From assembly GCA_963575745.1 (NCBI GenBank), contig CAUYUJ010014604.1, positions 62,001-126,000 on the forward strand: a stretch of 64,000 nucleotides of DNA, given 5' to 3'. Both the position numbers and the translations under genes were made by a program. The DNA comes from Prorocentrum cordatum (Eukaryota; Sar; Dinophyceae; Prorocentrales; Prorocentraceae). The stretch's first letter is position 1, and each line of letters begins with the position of its first letter. Under the pieces are notes generated by a model. That model did not search any database, was not told where the DNA came from, and saw only the letters and a list, made by a program, of their open reading frames with translations. Of this stretch, positions 63,057 through 64,000 are shown in pieces.

Positions 63057-63555
63057 AGGTTATTCACATACATATATATACATAAGCATGCCAATCCACA
63101 TTCGGTAGGAGTCTGGTACTCTGAACCTTGTTTTTGGTTTGTGGATCTGGGTAGTATTTGTATACGATTAGGTACGTTTTTATACCTTGGGAGTGGCGGC
63201 CATGGGCGCCTTTTGCGCGGCGGTTCACTGGCAACACAGGGTACTTTCAGATGCGGCGCGCCACCGCTTGATAAGCGGGAGAAGGACGAGGAGGACCAGG
63301 AGCGCGACGAGGATGGCGAGGACAAGGGCAACGGAAAAAACGGCAAGAAGGAAAGAACATGGTGGACTTGGACGAGGACGAGTAGGGCGAGGAGGAGAGG
63401 GAACACAGATGGGTGCGAGGTCTCCTCCACGTCTTCGTCTTGATTTCTCCATTCGTTTCCCCCCCTTCCTCAAGGCTCATCGCCCATCTCCTGACGCTTC
63501 GTCTCCCTTTCAACTCTGTCCCACCCCTCCCCGCAATGCCGTCTCCCTTTTACAA
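63057..63555. other. no gene recognised; acidic/basic repeat-like stretch
   Basis: 63265-63400 reads DKREKDEEDQERDEDGEDKG in one frame, a composition-biased segment. A real exon cannot be excluded, but nothing supports one. Confidence 0.35.
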
Positions 63556-63559
63556 TTTT

Positions 63560-63850
63560 CAGGGTAGGCCTATCCTAGGCCTACCCTTAGGGCTTACCGG
63601 GCCTCCCTAAGCCTACCCTGGGCCTACTCCTGGGGCCTACCTACCCCTAGGGCCTACCCTTAAGGCCTACCCCCAGGCCTACCCTGGACCTGCCCCTAGA
63701 CCTAACCTAGGCCTACCGCGAGGGCCTATCTCTAGGCCTACCCCAGGCCTGCCCCTCGTTTGGCCTACCCTAGGCCCAGGGCTTACCTCTCAGGCTTTAG
63801 TCTTGCCCCCAGGGCCTACCCCTAGCCCGCCCTAGGCCTACCCAGGCCAG
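63560..63850. repeat. CCTACCCCTAGG minisatellite
   Basis: Irregular 12-17-bp units of GGCCTACCC and CCTAGG, with GGGCCTA variants, fill about 290 bp. Confidence 0.9.
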
Positions 63851-64000
63851 GGCCCCTTGGGGGCGCCCCAGCCTGGTTCCCAAGTGCGGACCTTCTCCGT
63901 AACCTGTGGGTTTCGACCGTCGCCGGCGTTGGTCGTCGGTTATTGTCGTCCACTCGACCAGGCCCTGCCGTCGGGGTTCCCGCGTGCTAGCCAGACGATG
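63851..64000. other. window end, no gene recognised
   Basis: GC-rich unique-looking DNA. Too short to call. Confidence 0.4.

Noticed and set aside
1-64000. tRNA, rRNA and bacterial-type operons or ribosome-binding sites
   Set aside because: No cloverleaf with a GGTTCGA-type loop, no rRNA core and no operon-like spacing was found on reading. A covariance-model search would settle small RNAs.

Overview
The window looks like nuclear DNA of a dinoflagellate (or a close perkinsid relative). The strongest evidence is three tandem relics of the dinoflagellate spliced leader (CCATTTTGGCTCAAG type) at 31238-31280 on the minus strand, and a near full-length leader plus a second relic at 10118-10164. 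Supporting evidence is a set of LINE reverse transcriptases with the C-terminal 'APLS.RRDIA.LG.IHR' block that I associate with dinoflagellate genomes, a copia-like gag with a CCHC knuckle, and a short intron with GC-AG ends. The species cannot be read from the sequence. No intact ordinary cellular gene was found. This is repeat-rich, transposon-dense DNA.

Layout. 39-1783 (-) is a broken copia-like gag/protease. 2100-4500 has no recognised gene. 4498-6099 is a tetranucleotide microsatellite and the 3' remnant of a third LINE family (R). 6567-9800 holds two head-to-tail composite units (HT-I, HT-II), each made of a conserved HEAD, a 77-bp or 90-bp tandem array, simple repeats and a conserved TAIL. 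10118-10986 is spliced-leader relics leading into extremely GC-rich DNA that ends in a 100-N gap. 11087-13172, 19294-19895 and 20600-24392 are three copies of an AT-rich element (X) with arrays of ~26-bp palindromes near one end and a decayed OTU-protease-like reading frame at the other. 13390-51270 is mostly eight copies (P1-P8) of one LINE family P whose reverse transcriptase carries FADD. Inside P4 sits a different LINE (Q, minus strand, 26828-31277) flanked by a 156-bp direct duplication of P4. 42480-42860 and 51310-51790 hold a second type of palindrome array (TTAACTCGCGAGTTAA core). 55120-58915 has an inverted repeat and two HT units in reverse orientation. 59352-60304 encodes the C-terminal part of a PIF1-like helicase with a candidate introner-type intron. 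61215-63060 is low-complexity DNA and a 1-kb CATA microsatellite, and 63560-63850 is a CCTAGG-rich minisatellite.

The parts are related by transposition. Family P supplies most coding remnants, and its copies are 5'-truncated, internally deleted or frameshifted. They end either in TGCAGAGGTCCGATAG plus A-run or in GCGAGGTGCGTAG plus A-run. Family Q was apparently copied from trans-spliced mRNA, because its 5' end is the spliced leader itself, tandemly repeated. Nothing here seems to encode a complete active element: every long frame has at least one stop or frameshift.
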